This document shows positions 9,478 through 16,132 of a stretch of DNA of 64,000 nucleotides, in pieces; position 1 is the first letter of the stretch; the number at the start of each line of letters is the position of its first letter. This DNA is from Salana multivorans (GTDB lineage Bacteria; Actinomycetota; Actinomycetes; Actinomycetales; Beutenbergiaceae), in contig NZ_RKHQ01000001.1 in NCBI RefSeq assembly GCF_003751805.1, forward strand, positions 2,728,001-2,792,000, given 5' to 3'. The position numbers and the translations under genes are program-made. Under the pieces are notes generated by a model, which did no database searches, had not been told where the DNA came from, and worked only from the letters and a program-made list of their open reading frames with translations.

Positions 9478-9878
9478 CCGAGAAGACCGCCATCCTCAGC
9501 CCGCACGCACCGGCGCCCGCGCACACGTTCTCCCAGGGCGTGCGGCGGGGGCCGTTCCTCCAGGTGTCCGGCCAGGGACCCGTCGACGCCGCGACGAACG
9601 AGTACCTCCACCCCGGGGACGTGGCGGCGCAGACCACCCTGACGCTGCGCAACGTCCTGGCCGTCGTCGAGGCCGGCGGGGGGACGTTCGACGACCTCGT
9701 CATGGTCCGCGTCTACCTCACGACGCGCGAGCACTTCGCGACGATGAACGACGCCTACGCCGCGTTCGTCCAGGAGCACTCGACGACGGGGGTCCTGCCG
9801 TCCCGGACGACGGTGATGACGGGGCTGCCGCGCGAGGAGATGCTGATCGAGATCGACGCGCTCGCCGTCCTGGACTGA
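9474..9878 (+). CDS. ridA: RidA family enamine/imine deaminase
   Basis: A 134-residue RidA (YjgF/UK114) protein, which hydrolyses reactive enamine/imine intermediates released by PLP enzymes. The conserved FLQVSGQGP, GGGTFDDLVMVRVYLT and the active-site arginine in LPSRTTV are present. It overlaps the regulator gene by 4 bases and plausibly detoxifies 2-aminoacrylate-type products of the neighbouring PLP enzyme. Confidence 0.9.
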   Translation: MTEKTAILSPHAPAPAHTFSQGVRRGPFLQVSGQGPVDAATNEYLHPGDVAAQTTLTLRNVLAVVEAGGGTFDDLVMVRVYLTTREHFATMNDAYAAFVQEHSTTGVLPSRTTVMTGLPREEMLIEIDALAVLD

Positions 9879-9892
9879 GACGCCCGGTCGGG

Positions 9893-10040
9893 GCGACGGG
9901 GTGACAGGAACCGTCGCTCGGACCGGCTCGTCCCGAGTTCCTGTCGCCCCTCCTGCGTCGGGGTGACAGGAACCGTCGCTCGGACCGGCTCGTCCCTCAC
10001 CGGGCCGAGCTCCTCCCGGCATCCTGTCGCCCCTCCTGCG
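9893..10040. repeat. Two copies of a hairpin-forming repeat that mimics the 3' end of tRNA-Pro
   Basis: Two near-identical units begin ggggtgacagga (about 9898 and 9959) and end with cctgtcgcccctcctgcg. The first bases match the complement of the tRNA-Pro 3' end, which follows directly at 10041. Read leftward, the 3' part of the tRNA and each unit can pair with the next inverted copy around a short loop. They may act as terminators for the tRNA, or be relics of integrations into its 3' end. Confidence 0.6.
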
Positions 10041-10114
10041 TCGGGGTGACAGGATTTGAACCTGCGACCCTCCGCTCCCAAAGCGGATGCGCTACCAAGC
10101 TGCGCTACACCCCG
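10041..10114 (-). tRNA. tRNA-Pro (anticodon TGG)
   Basis: On the complementary strand a 74-base cloverleaf is seen: acceptor CGGGGTG/CACCCCG, D arm, anticodon stem with loop TTTGGGA (anticodon TGG), and T arm containing GGTTCAAATCC. The 3' CCA is not encoded. It decodes proline CCA codons. Confidence 0.92.
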
Positions 10115-10191
10115 GCGCGACCCGGTGGTTCTGGACCGGTCGGGTCACGGCACGCCAGTCTACGGCGCGCTGGCCCCGGTCGCGGCTCGGC

Positions 10192-10197
10192 TAGAAT
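10192..10197 (+). promoter_or_regulatory. Probable -10 box for tRNA-Gly
   Basis: TAGAAT lies 42 bases upstream of the tRNA-Gly, fitting a vegetative -10 hexamer. No convincing -35 box is seen at the usual distance. Confidence 0.4.
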
Positions 10198-10238
10198 CGA
10201 CACCGCGCGCCTCCCGGCCGACCGGTCGGAGTGCCCGC

Positions 10239-10312
10239 GCGGATGTAGCTCAATGGTAGAGCCTCTGCCTTCCAAGCAGATGGTGCGGGTTCGATTCCCG
10301 TCATCCGCTCCA
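10239..10312 (+). tRNA. tRNA-Gly (anticodon TCC), prophage attachment gene
   Basis: A 74-base tRNA with acceptor GCGGATG/CATCCGC, anticodon loop CTTCCAA (anticodon TCC) and an encoded CCA end. Bases from 10262 onward recur at 59881, so the prophage inserted in the 3' half and supplies an identical 3' end, leaving this copy intact. It decodes GGA codons. Confidence 0.95.
10262..10312 (+). other. attL core (tRNA-Gly 3' end)
   Basis: This 51-base stretch from the anticodon arm to CCA is the left edge of the sequence repeated at 59881. Host sequence lies to its left and phage left arm to its right, so it is attL. The right limit of the true core cannot be fixed because the host right flank is outside the window. 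Confidence 0.85.
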
Positions 10313-10331
10313 AGTACGACGGTAGGGCGCA

Positions 10332-10358
10332 GGCCCGGGATTGCAGCGATCCCGGGCC
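10332..10358 (+). terminator. Stem-loop just inside the left prophage end
   Basis: Perfect 10-bp arms (ggcccgggat 10332-10341, atcccgggcc 10349-10358) with a 7-base loop, followed by a short T-rich stretch. Probably ends transcripts from the tRNA or from the leftward genes at the edge. Confidence 0.6.
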
Positions 10359-10395
10359 TTTCGCTTGCTCCGGGGACTCGCCTCCGGATGGCCCT

Positions 10396-10443
10396 GGTCT
10401 ACACATTGGTCTACACATTTCAGGCGATACCGCCGCGATACCG
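10396..10443. promoter_or_regulatory. Left-arm integrase binding sites
   Basis: Two adjacent direct copies of ggtctacacatt (10396-10407, 10408-10419) and two copies of gcgataccg (10424-10432, 10435-10443). The same two motif types recur next to the integrase gene at 59779-59826. This pattern of short arm repeats on both sides of the core is typical of tyrosine-integrase arm sites. Confidence 0.7.
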
Positions 10444-10452
10444 ACACGGCTC

Positions 10453-10749
10453 TCACGCCCTCGTGACGGCGTTGGCCCAGACCCAGGTGGTGCCCTGTCG
10501 TCCGTGCACGTCGATGTAGACGACCTGGACCTGTCGTGGGGTCCAGGCGACGGCGAGGCCGTCGCAGTGCTGCCAGGCCGTGCGGCCGGCGTCGATCCAG
10601 ACCCTGACTGGGACGGGCTTGTCGGGGGTGGTGACGCGCTCGTCGATGCGGGCCTGGAGCGGGACGCCGCGGACGCTGTCCCACGGCGGGACGGGCTCGC
10701 GGGCGGGCTCGTCCGTCTCAGGCGGCTGCGGGTCCTCTTCGTCGGGCAT
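10453..10749 (-). CDS. Hypothetical phage protein
   Basis: A 98-residue protein with a Pro/Glu-rich start and a compact C-terminal part (RVWIDAGRTAWQHCDGLAVAW, then VQVVYIDVHGRQGTTWVWANAV) that looks like a small beta barrel. I do not recognise it. The ATG at 10747-10749 has a strong AAAGGAGG ribosome binding site 8 bases upstream. It follows the next gene with a 32-base overlap. Confidence 0.65.
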   Translation of the reverse strand: MPDEEDPQPPETDEPAREPVPPWDSVRGVPLQARIDERVTTPDKPVPVRVWIDAGRTAWQHCDGLAVAWTPRQVQVVYIDVHGRQGTTWVWANAVTRA

Positions 10750-11098
10750 GTCCGCGTCCTCCTTTCGGGTCGGCGAGTTCGGCCGGCCACGCATCCCGGT
10801 CAGCTCGTCGGCGAAACCGGACGGCGCGCGCGACGTCGGCGCGGGGTAGCCAGGAGTTGCGTTTGCGGCCGGTGCGGGTCTCCCACTCCACGAGGACCAG
10901 GGACTCGGTGCGTCGGACCGCGCGGCCGGGGCGGACCTCGATCCGGCCGGGCCACACGAGTCGGGCGACCACGAGCGGGTCGCGGGAGCCTGGGTACTCC
11001 CGCAGCTCACGGTCGGCTGGTGGGTTGCGTGCATTCAGGGGGGCGAGGGGTTCGGGTTCGGGGGTCATGGGGTCGAGTGTGCGCCGGGGGTCCGACAT
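10718..11098 (-). CDS. Hypothetical phage protein
   Basis: A 126-residue basic protein. Its central part (RDPLVVARLVWPGRIEVRPGRA, LVLVEWETRTGRKRNSWLP) resembles small beta-rich phage proteins; I do not recognise a family. The start may be the ATG at 11096-11098 or the later ATG at 11066-11068; neither has a clear ribosome binding site. Divergent from the rightward regulator operon. Confidence 0.55.
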   Translation of the reverse strand: MSDPRRTLDPMTPEPEPLAPLNARNPPADRELREYPGSRDPLVVARLVWPGRIEVRPGRAVRRTESLVLVEWETRTGRKRNSWLPRADVARAVRFRRRADRDAWPAELADPKGGRGHARRRGPAAA

Positions 11099-11144
11099 TG
11101 AGGCTGGTCTCAGAGTGTGAGATTCTGCCTGACGGGACTAGGTG

Positions 11145-11167
11145 CCCCACAAACCGTGGGGTAGAGT
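11145..11167 (+). promoter_or_regulatory. Probable control region of the left regulator operon
   Basis: The inverted repeat ccccac-aaacc-gtgggg (11145-11161) is followed at once by TAGAGT (11162-11167), a good -10 box, about 57 bases before the first gene. The repeat would overlap the promoter spacer and could be an operator for the HTH protein of this operon. No good -35 is seen. Confidence 0.4.
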
Positions 11168-11224
11168 AGTTGTCACGAGGTCAGGGGATCAGCCCCAGAC
11201 CACCGGGTCCACACGGAGGACACC

Positions 11225-11395
11225 ATGACCACGATCCGCACTCTCGCCGCCGAGTACGACGCTCAGCCCTACGAGATCGCCGCGACGCTCGACCTGGGCC
11301 GCGACTACGACGAGACCGCAGAGATCGCCCCGGCTGACGAGCAGTGGATGCGCGAGGCCCTCGACGCCGCAGCCGAGGCCGCCGACAACGCCTGA
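11225..11395 (+). CDS. Small acidic protein of 56 residues
   Basis: The start has a GGAGG ribosome binding site 5 bases upstream. The protein is strongly acidic (14 Asp/Glu against 3 Arg) and has helical character; the N-terminal TTIRTLAAEYDAQPYEIA resembles small IF2 N-terminal-like helical folds. I do not recognise it. It is the first gene of an operon with an HTH regulator and a zinc-finger regulator. Confidence 0.75.
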   Translation: MTTIRTLAAEYDAQPYEIAATLDLGRDYDETAEIAPADEQWMREALDAAAEAADNA

Positions 11396-11403
11396 CGCAC
11401 GAA

Positions 11404-11440
11404 CAGCGCCCCATCCGCACGACCGGCGGGTGGGGCGCTG
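11404..11440 (+). promoter_or_regulatory. Start-associated stem-loop
   Basis: Perfect 10-bp arms 11404-11413 and 11431-11440, followed by gcgctaccacgagaggac and the ATG at 11463. It is one of a recurrent family of stem-loops in this prophage placed between gene pairs just before the ribosome binding site. Confidence 0.6.
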
Positions 11441-11462
11441 CGCTACCACGAGAGGACGAGGC

Positions 11463-11927
11463 ATGGATGAGCGGATGACAGCCGGGGAGTTGCAGACCGT
11501 CAGGGAGTACCTCGGTCTGACGACTGACGCGCTCGCCGGCATCCTGGGTGTGCGACCCGACACCGTGCGCCGGTGGGAGTCCGGCCGTGACCCTATCCCG
11601 CACCGTGTGCGGGAGGAGGTCGAGGAGGTCGAGGCATTCACGGCCTCCATCGCCGGGGAGGTCGTCGCGGCGCTCCATGACCAGGCGACCCCGGCCGTGC
11701 TGGTGTACCGGACGGACCGGGAGATGCACGCCGCACGTCCCGACACGGCGCACCTGACCGCCCGCTGGTGGCGCCACGTGGTCGCCCGCGCCGCTCACGA
11801 GATCCCCGGGCTCGTGATCGCCGGCGCCGGAGACATTCGTGGGCGAACGCGAGGAGGCTCGGCCCGGGTGGGCGACTTCTTCGTCGGCCCCGGAGGTCCG
11901 AGCCCTCGCAGCCACGCGACGCCATGA
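11463..11927 (+). CDS. HTH regulator (YdiL/DUF1870-like)
   Basis: A 154-residue protein. Residues 5-50 form a helix-turn-helix (MTAGELQTVREYLGL, ALAGILGVRPDTVRRWESGRDPIP) of the type found in YdiL/DUF1870 and Aca2-like regulators. The C-terminal half (VLVYRTDREMHAARPDTAHL, WWRHVVARAAHEIPG) is an additional domain not recognised. It probably represses its own operon. Overlaps the next gene by ATGA. Confidence 0.75.
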   Translation: MDERMTAGELQTVREYLGLTTDALAGILGVRPDTVRRWESGRDPIPHRVREEVEEVEAFTASIAGEVVAALHDQATPAVLVYRTDREMHAARPDTAHLTARWWRHVVARAAHEIPGLVIAGAGDIRGRTRGGSARVGDFFVGPGGPSPRSHATP

Positions 11928-12502
11928 GCGTCGACGACCGCCTGACGTGCGAGCTGTGTGGTCGCCGGTACGCGAACCTCGGTGGGCACGTGGTCCGCTC
12001 GCATGCCATGACGGTGCGCGAGTACCAGCTCATGCACGGCCTACCTGTGTCGCGGGGCCTGGTCTCGGACTCCCTGCGCGCCAGGCACGCGGCGCGGCAG
12101 CGGCGGATCATGGCCGGCCCCGAGGGCGAGCGGCTCCAGGCGGGCATCGCAGACAAGGCGGGCGCGGCGGCCGTGCGCGATCCCGAGGTGATGCGCCGTG
12201 CCGCGGTCGCTCGAGCGCCCCAGGCGGCCCCGAAGATCGCCGCGACCCTCCGCGCGAAGGTCCCGCCGCTGGTGTGCGTGGTGTGCGGGCGGGAGCATCG
12301 GCCCGGCGACCGGCGGACCCTGACCTGCTCACCCGAGTGCCGCTCGACCTGGCAGGCACAGCGGGTGGCTCGGGGGCCACGCGACCCCGACCGGGTCGCT
12401 CGGATGCGGGCCATGCGCGAGGCGGGCGCCTCCTACGCCGAGATCGGCCGCGCCTACGGCATCACCGGCCAGACCGTCCGCCACCACCTCACCCAGGCGT
12501 GA
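11924..12502 (+). CDS. Zinc-finger/HTH DNA-binding protein (Ros/MucR-like)
   Basis: A 192-residue protein with three parts: an N-terminal C2H2 finger (CELCGRRYANLGGHVVRSH) followed by a Ros/MucR-like tail (TVREYQLMHGLP); a second Cys cluster (CVVCGREH...CSPEC) at about 115-140; and a C-terminal helix-turn-helix (AGASYAEIGRAYGITGQTV). It is likely a DNA-binding regulator encoded at the left end of the prophage, away from the repressor locus. Confidence 0.75.
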   Translation: MSVDDRLTCELCGRRYANLGGHVVRSHAMTVREYQLMHGLPVSRGLVSDSLRARHAARQRRIMAGPEGERLQAGIADKAGAAAVRDPEVMRRAAVARAPQAAPKIAATLRAKVPPLVCVVCGREHRPGDRRTLTCSPECRSTWQAQRVARGPRDPDRVARMRAMREAGASYAEIGRAYGITGQTVRHHLTQA

Positions 12503-12507
12503 CAAGA

Positions 12508-12540
12508 GCCCCCGCCCCACCATGACGGTGGAGCGGGGGC
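12508..12540 (+). terminator. Terminator of the left regulator operon
   Basis: Arms gcccccgc (12508-12515) and gcgggggc (12533-12540) with an inner ccacc/ggtgg pairing, directly after the stop codon of the zinc-finger gene. Confidence 0.65.
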
Positions 12541-12553
12541 GCCTAAAGCGCGA

Positions 12554-12596
12554 ACGACGCCCCCACCACCTCGCGATGAGGTGGTGGGGGCGTCGT
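12554..12596. terminator. Bidirectional terminator hairpin, 19-bp stem
   Basis: Perfect arms 12554-12572 and 12578-12596 with a 5-base loop, between the rightward regulator operon and the convergent leftward late genes. Well placed to stop transcription from both sides. Confidence 0.75.
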
Positions 12597-12648
12597 CGTG
12601 TGCTGGGGTCGGATGCCGCAGGGGGCGGCGGCACCCGACCCTTCGAGG

Positions 12649-13500
12649 CTAGCCGTGGTCGGTGCAGCACGCGAGGGCAGCGGACCGCGAGGCGTAGACG
12701 GAGGTGCTCAGCCTTCGATCGACTCCGGCCATGATGTCCGCGTACTTCTCGTCGGCGGCAGAGACGCTGAACGGGCGCCGAGCGTGTCGAGCGCTACTGC
12801 GCTCCCGGTGGCAGGCTCGACATGCGCGACGCCCGTGCTTTCGCCATGTGGACTCAACCAGGTTCGGCGGGGCGAGCCGGTGACCGTGGAGGCATGCCAC
12901 CTGGTAGCCGGTCTCATCGTGCGTCTCTCCAACTTCGGCGCGGATCATGGCGAGAGCGACGTCTGCCTGACTTGCATCGAAGTCGCTTCCGAAGTGGCTC
13001 GCCCTGGCTCTCTCGCGATGACATGCCCGGCACTGGCGATGTCCATGCTTCCACCAGGTCGATGGCACCAAGTTGGGCCACTCAAGCGGGTGGCCCAAGG
13101 GGCACGTGGTGCGACGAGCCTGCCTGTTGCGGCCGTGCCTCACGGCGTCGTGCATGTTCTCGGAGTGGGTTCCCCAGTACAGGTTGGGCAGCGCGTTGTT
13201 CGTCGGGTTGCCGTCCCTGTGGCAGGCCTCCGCACCCTCGGGTTCGGGTCCAACGAATGCGAGCAGAACCAGACGGTGCACGGTCCTAGTGGAGCGCCCC
13301 CGGTCGCGATACAGGCTCACCATGGGGTAGCCGCCCTTCGCGATCGACGGTCGCAGGACGCGACCCCTCTGCGGCGCCCCTGCGGCACTGAGGCGGTCCA
13401 GCGACCTGACTCGACCGCGGTCGCTCACCTCGTAGAGTCCCTCGTAGCCGACGACGGGCAGCCACGTCTCGGGCGTCGGCACGACCACAGGGGTGACCAT
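12649..13500 (-). CDS. NUMOD4/HNH endonuclease with two repeated Cys/His modules
   Basis: A 283-residue protein. The N-terminal NUMOD4 motif (WLPVVGYEGLYEVSDRGRVRSL) is followed by an HNH core (VHRLVLLAFVG, CHRDGNPTNNALPNLYWGTHSENMHD). The C-terminal half holds two tandem copies of a module with the pattern C-x2-GH...NL...W-x-KHG-x2-CRACHRER, likely zinc-binding DNA-recognition units. This is the build of free-standing homing endonucleases. It begins 2 bases after the holin stop. Confidence 0.85.
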   Translation of the reverse strand: MVTPVVVPTPETWLPVVGYEGLYEVSDRGRVRSLDRLSAAGAPQRGRVLRPSIAKGGYPMVSLYRDRGRSTRTVHRLVLLAFVGPEPEGAEACHRDGNPTNNALPNLYWGTHSENMHDAVRHGRNRQARRTTCPLGHPLEWPNLVPSTWWKHGHRQCRACHRERARASHFGSDFDASQADVALAMIRAEVGETHDETGYQVACLHGHRLAPPNLVESTWRKHGRRACRACHRERSSARHARRPFSVSAADEKYADIMAGVDRRLSTSVYASRSAALACCTDHG

Positions 13501-13502
13501 GG

Positions 13503-13745
13503 TCAGTCGCCCACGGACGAGGCGGCCGTCTCGGTGTCGTCGACCTCGGGGAGTCCGCCGAGGCTGGTGAGGACCGAGAGGATGCCGGCGAGCGCGGCGG
13601 CGGACGCGACGCCGGGCCAGGCGATGTCGGTCACGCCGACGGCGGTGGTGCCGATGAGCGCGACCGCGGTCTGCGCCGCGGTCTTGAGAGCGCGGACCCC
13701 GGCGGCGGCGTACCAGCGGGGACGGACGAGGGCGTGCTTGGGCAT
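13503..13745 (-). CDS. Holin (r1t type)
   Basis: An 80-residue membrane protein with two hydrophobic segments (TAVALIGTTAVGVTDI and ASAAALAGILSVLTSLGG) separated by IAWPG, matching the r1t holin family. Holins form membrane lesions that let the endolysin reach the cell wall. It is encoded downstream of the endolysin and two other membrane proteins. Confidence 0.82.
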   Translation of the reverse strand: MPKHALVRPRWYAAAGVRALKTAAQTAVALIGTTAVGVTDIAWPGVASAAALAGILSVLTSLGGLPEVDDTETAASSVGD

Positions 13746-13789
13746 GGCGGGGTTCCTCCTGGTGCAGATCGGGTTGGAGCGTGCGCGGA

Positions 13790-13862
13790 AACTTCCAACT
13801 CACCGGGTGCCGCGGTTGAAAGTTGGGGCCGCATCTTCTAGTTCGGGGTCGACTAGAAGATG
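13790..13862. promoter_or_regulatory. Two inverted repeats upstream of the holin gene
   Basis: aacttccaac (13790-13799) pairs with gttgaaagtt (13815-13824) with one mismatch, and catcttctag (13832-13841) pairs perfectly with ctagaagatg (13853-13862). The gap is AT-richer than its surroundings. These could be regulatory sites or RNA structures controlling holin timing. Confidence 0.45.
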
Positions 13863-13882
13863 AGTAGGAGTGGGGCTTGCGG

Positions 13883-14194
13883 TCAGGCGGTGGTGGGGCG
13901 GGGGCGTGGTGGTGGGCCCTCGCCGCGGTAGATCTGGTCGACGAGCTGGCGCGAGTAGTCCTGCTCGACCGCGAGCTGGGCCTCGACCCTGTCCAGGCGC
14001 AGGCGCAGCGCGGTGATCTCCTCCTGCATCTGGTCGATGAGGGCGTCGCGGTCGGCGACGGTGTCGCGGCGCTCGGTGGAGTGGCGGGCGTGGACCCCGG
14101 CGCGGGCGTCGGCGATGGCCTTGGTGCCCTGCCAGATGATCCCGGCGAGGGCAGCGACGAGCGCGACGATGGTGCCCCAGTGCTCGAGGTTCAC
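13883..14194 (-). CDS. Membrane-anchored coiled-coil protein (DUF2746-like)
   Basis: A 103-residue protein: one N-terminal membrane segment (IVALVAALAGIIW) then a charged helical coiled coil (LIDQMQEEITALRLRLDRVEAQLA) and a Pro/Arg tail. Similar proteins lie in lysis cassettes of mycobacterial and related phages. Start is a GTG that overlaps the previous stop (GTGA). Confidence 0.65.
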   Translation of the reverse strand: MNLEHWGTIVALVAALAGIIWQGTKAIADARAGVHARHSTERRDTVADRDALIDQMQEEITALRLRLDRVEAQLAVEQDYSRQLVDQIYRGEGPPPRPRPTTA

Positions 14195-14622
14195 CCGCGC
14201 GCCCCCGTCCGCACCTTGTGGGCTGCGACCTCTCGGGAGCGGATCGACCAGAGCTGGACGTAGCGCAGCGTCAGGCTGAGGGCCATGGTGCTGATCGCGC
14301 CGGCCTGCGCGAGTCGTGTCGGGGCGTCGCCCACGATGTCCCAGACCGTGATCGCGTACACCACGGTGGCCCCGATGAGGGCGATCAGCCAGACCCACTC
14401 CCACCGGTAGCGGCGGGTCGCTGCCCCGTACAGGCACCCCAGGGCGCCAGCGACGGCGAGCACGCCCCACGCGTCGGTCAGCCACGGCGGCATCCGTGCG
14501 CTGATCGTGGTCGGGGTGAGCAGCACAGCGCCGGCGCCCATGACCAGGGCCATGGTGTAGACCCCGACCAGGACACCGTAGGAGACCCTGCGCGCCCACG
14601 GCGGCGCGGTTACGTACGGCAT
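14191..14622 (-). CDS. Four-pass membrane protein in the lysis cassette
   Basis: A 143-residue protein with about four transmembrane segments (GVLVGVYTMALVMGAGAVLL, WGVLAVAGALGCLYG, WVWLIALIGATVVYAITVW, AGAISTMALSLTL). It lies between endolysin and holin, so it may be a second holin or antiholin, but no family motif proves this. Confidence 0.6.
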   Translation of the reverse strand: MPYVTAPPWARRVSYGVLVGVYTMALVMGAGAVLLTPTTISARMPPWLTDAWGVLAVAGALGCLYGAATRRYRWEWVWLIALIGATVVYAITVWDIVGDAPTRLAQAGAISTMALSLTLRYVQLWSIRSREVAAHKVRTGARG

Positions 14623-14627
14623 GCGGG

Positions 14628-15923
14628 TCAGCTCACGTCCGGCTTCGCGGGAATGCCGAGCGCGCGGACCGTCTTGGGGCCGACGACGCGGTCGGGCTTC
14701 GGCCCGAAGCGGGCCGGGTTGGCCTTCTGCGCCTGGTAGACGGCGTTGTCGGTGACCGCACCGTAGTCGCCGTCGACCACGAGCTTCGGGGCGACGGCCT
14801 TCCACCGGTTGAGGGCGGTCTGGAGCTGGCGGACCCACGCCTCCCAGCGGAGCGACTTGGACCCCTTGACGCCGTCCTCGACCAGGCCGGCCTTCCCGTA
14901 GCGGTTGGCGCGCTGCTGCCAGGCCAGGACCTTCGGGTCGCGCGCCTGCTGGGTGGGCGCGCTCGGCGCGGGCTTCGACGGTGCGGGCGCGGGCGGGGCC
15001 GCGGGTACGTACGGCGCCGCGCCGGGCGTCACGTCGAAGGTGCGGAAGTCGATCTCGGGGTTGCGTGTGGCGCCGCGCGCGGTCCACACCTCGAAGTGCA
15101 GGTGGTAGCCGGTCGTGACGCCGGACAGGTCGGTGACACCGAGTCGGTCCCCGACCCCTACGTTGTCGCCGATCTTGAGCCCGGCATCGGCGGTGACATG
15201 GCCGTAGAGCTGACGCTCCCCGTCCGGGTTGCGGACCACGACGCCATTGCCGGAGCGTCCCGGCGCGAGCACCGCGCCGATGGAGGCGGACTGGCCGCGT
15301 GCTCGTCCGCGCACGATCCGCTCGACCGTGCCGGCGAACGCCGCCCGCACCGTGCGGGAGACGCCACCGCCGGCGATGTCGAGCCCGGCGTGGAAGCCAC
15401 CCGAGCGGGAGCCGTAGCGGCTGGAGACGTACCCCTGGACGGGACTGGTCATGCGGGGCGCGGCCATGGCGCCACCTCCTAGAGTCTGGGCGAACGTCGC
15501 GAGGACGGCGGGGCTGGCGGCGATCTCGAAGTGCATCTCGTCGAGCTCCGCCGGCGACCAGTCCCCTCCCCACCGCAGGACGGGGTAACGGACCAGGAGC
15601 GCGCGGATCGCCACCTTCTGCGCGGCGGTGTAGGTCGAGCGGAACTCGGGGCGGCGGGAAGCGTTGAGGTCCACAGCGGTCCCGGAGGCGTGGTTGGACC
15701 AGCGATCCGAGCCGTGCTGCTTGCGGGGGGCGTACCCCCAGGAGTCGGCCTTCACGATCGGCTCGACCTCGCGCGCGAAGTCCGCGCAGAACGCACCCAG
15801 CACGGCCGCGACATCGCCGGCCAAGACGTTGCCTCGGCCGGCGACCGCGTCCAGGGTCCCGAGCGCGGGGTCGCCGTAGTCCGGCACGACGGCCCACCCG
15901 TTCGGGGTGATCGGCGCGCTCAC
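14628..15923 (-). CDS. Endolysin with M15 and M23 peptidase domains and a peptidoglycan-binding domain
   Basis: A 431-residue lysin. Residues about 15-145 resemble a VanY/M15 D-Ala-D-Ala carboxypeptidase (DRWSNHASGTAVDLNASR and WGGDWSPAELDEMHFE, with the zinc ligands H..D..H). Residues about 155-280 form an M23 endopeptidase (GGFHAGLDIAGG and GYHLHFEVW). A Pro/Ala linker leads to a C-terminal peptidoglycan-binding domain (LQTALNRWKAVAPKLVVDGDYG). It should cut peptidoglycan cross-links at lysis. GTG start overlapping the preceding small gene. Confidence 0.88.
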   Translation of the reverse strand: MSAPITPNGWAVVPDYGDPALGTLDAVAGRGNVLAGDVAAVLGAFCADFAREVEPIVKADSWGYAPRKQHGSDRWSNHASGTAVDLNASRRPEFRSTYTAAQKVAIRALLVRYPVLRWGGDWSPAELDEMHFEIAASPAVLATFAQTLGGGAMAAPRMTSPVQGYVSSRYGSRSGGFHAGLDIAGGGVSRTVRAAFAGTVERIVRGRARGQSASIGAVLAPGRSGNGVVVRNPDGERQLYGHVTADAGLKIGDNVGVGDRLGVTDLSGVTTGYHLHFEVWTARGATRNPEIDFRTFDVTPGAAPYVPAAPPAPAPSKPAPSAPTQQARDPKVLAWQQRANRYGKAGLVEDGVKGSKSLRWEAWVRQLQTALNRWKAVAPKLVVDGDYGAVTDNAVYQAQKANPARFGPKPDRVVGPKTVRALGIPAKPDVS

Positions 15924-16051
15924 GCCCCCGGCTCCACCTGGTCGTGGTCAGGCTCGGTGCCCTGGTCGCCGACCTCCTCGGCCGGGACCTCGGTCAGGTC
16001 CAGGTCGGTCAGGTCGACACCAGGGACGGTCGCGGGATCGGTGGAGGCCAT
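15920..16051 (-). CDS. Small acidic protein of 43 residues
   Basis: A very acidic peptide (TDLDLTEVPAEEVGDQ) encoded between the tail fibre and the endolysin. Its TGA overlaps the endolysin GTG, and a GAGAGGAG ribosome binding site precedes its ATG, so it is probably translated and coupled to lysin. No known family. Confidence 0.6.
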   Translation of the reverse strand: MASTDPATVPGVDLTDLDLTEVPAEEVGDQGTEPDHDQVEPGA

Positions 16052-16083
16052 GGGGTGGCTCCTCTCGTGTGGTGGCATGACGG

Positions 16084-16111
16084 AGCCCCCGCGCCTGGTG
16101 GTGCGGGGGCT
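16084..16111 (-). promoter_or_regulatory. Start-associated stem-loop/terminator
   Basis: Arms agcccccgc (16084-16092) and gcgggggct (16103-16111) with loop containing cctggtgg. It lies between the fibre gene stop and the 43-residue gene; on the coding strand the stem is followed by ccgtcatgcc, shared with other such elements. Confidence 0.6.
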
Positions 16112-16132
16112 GGGTGAGCGGTGCAGCGGGAG

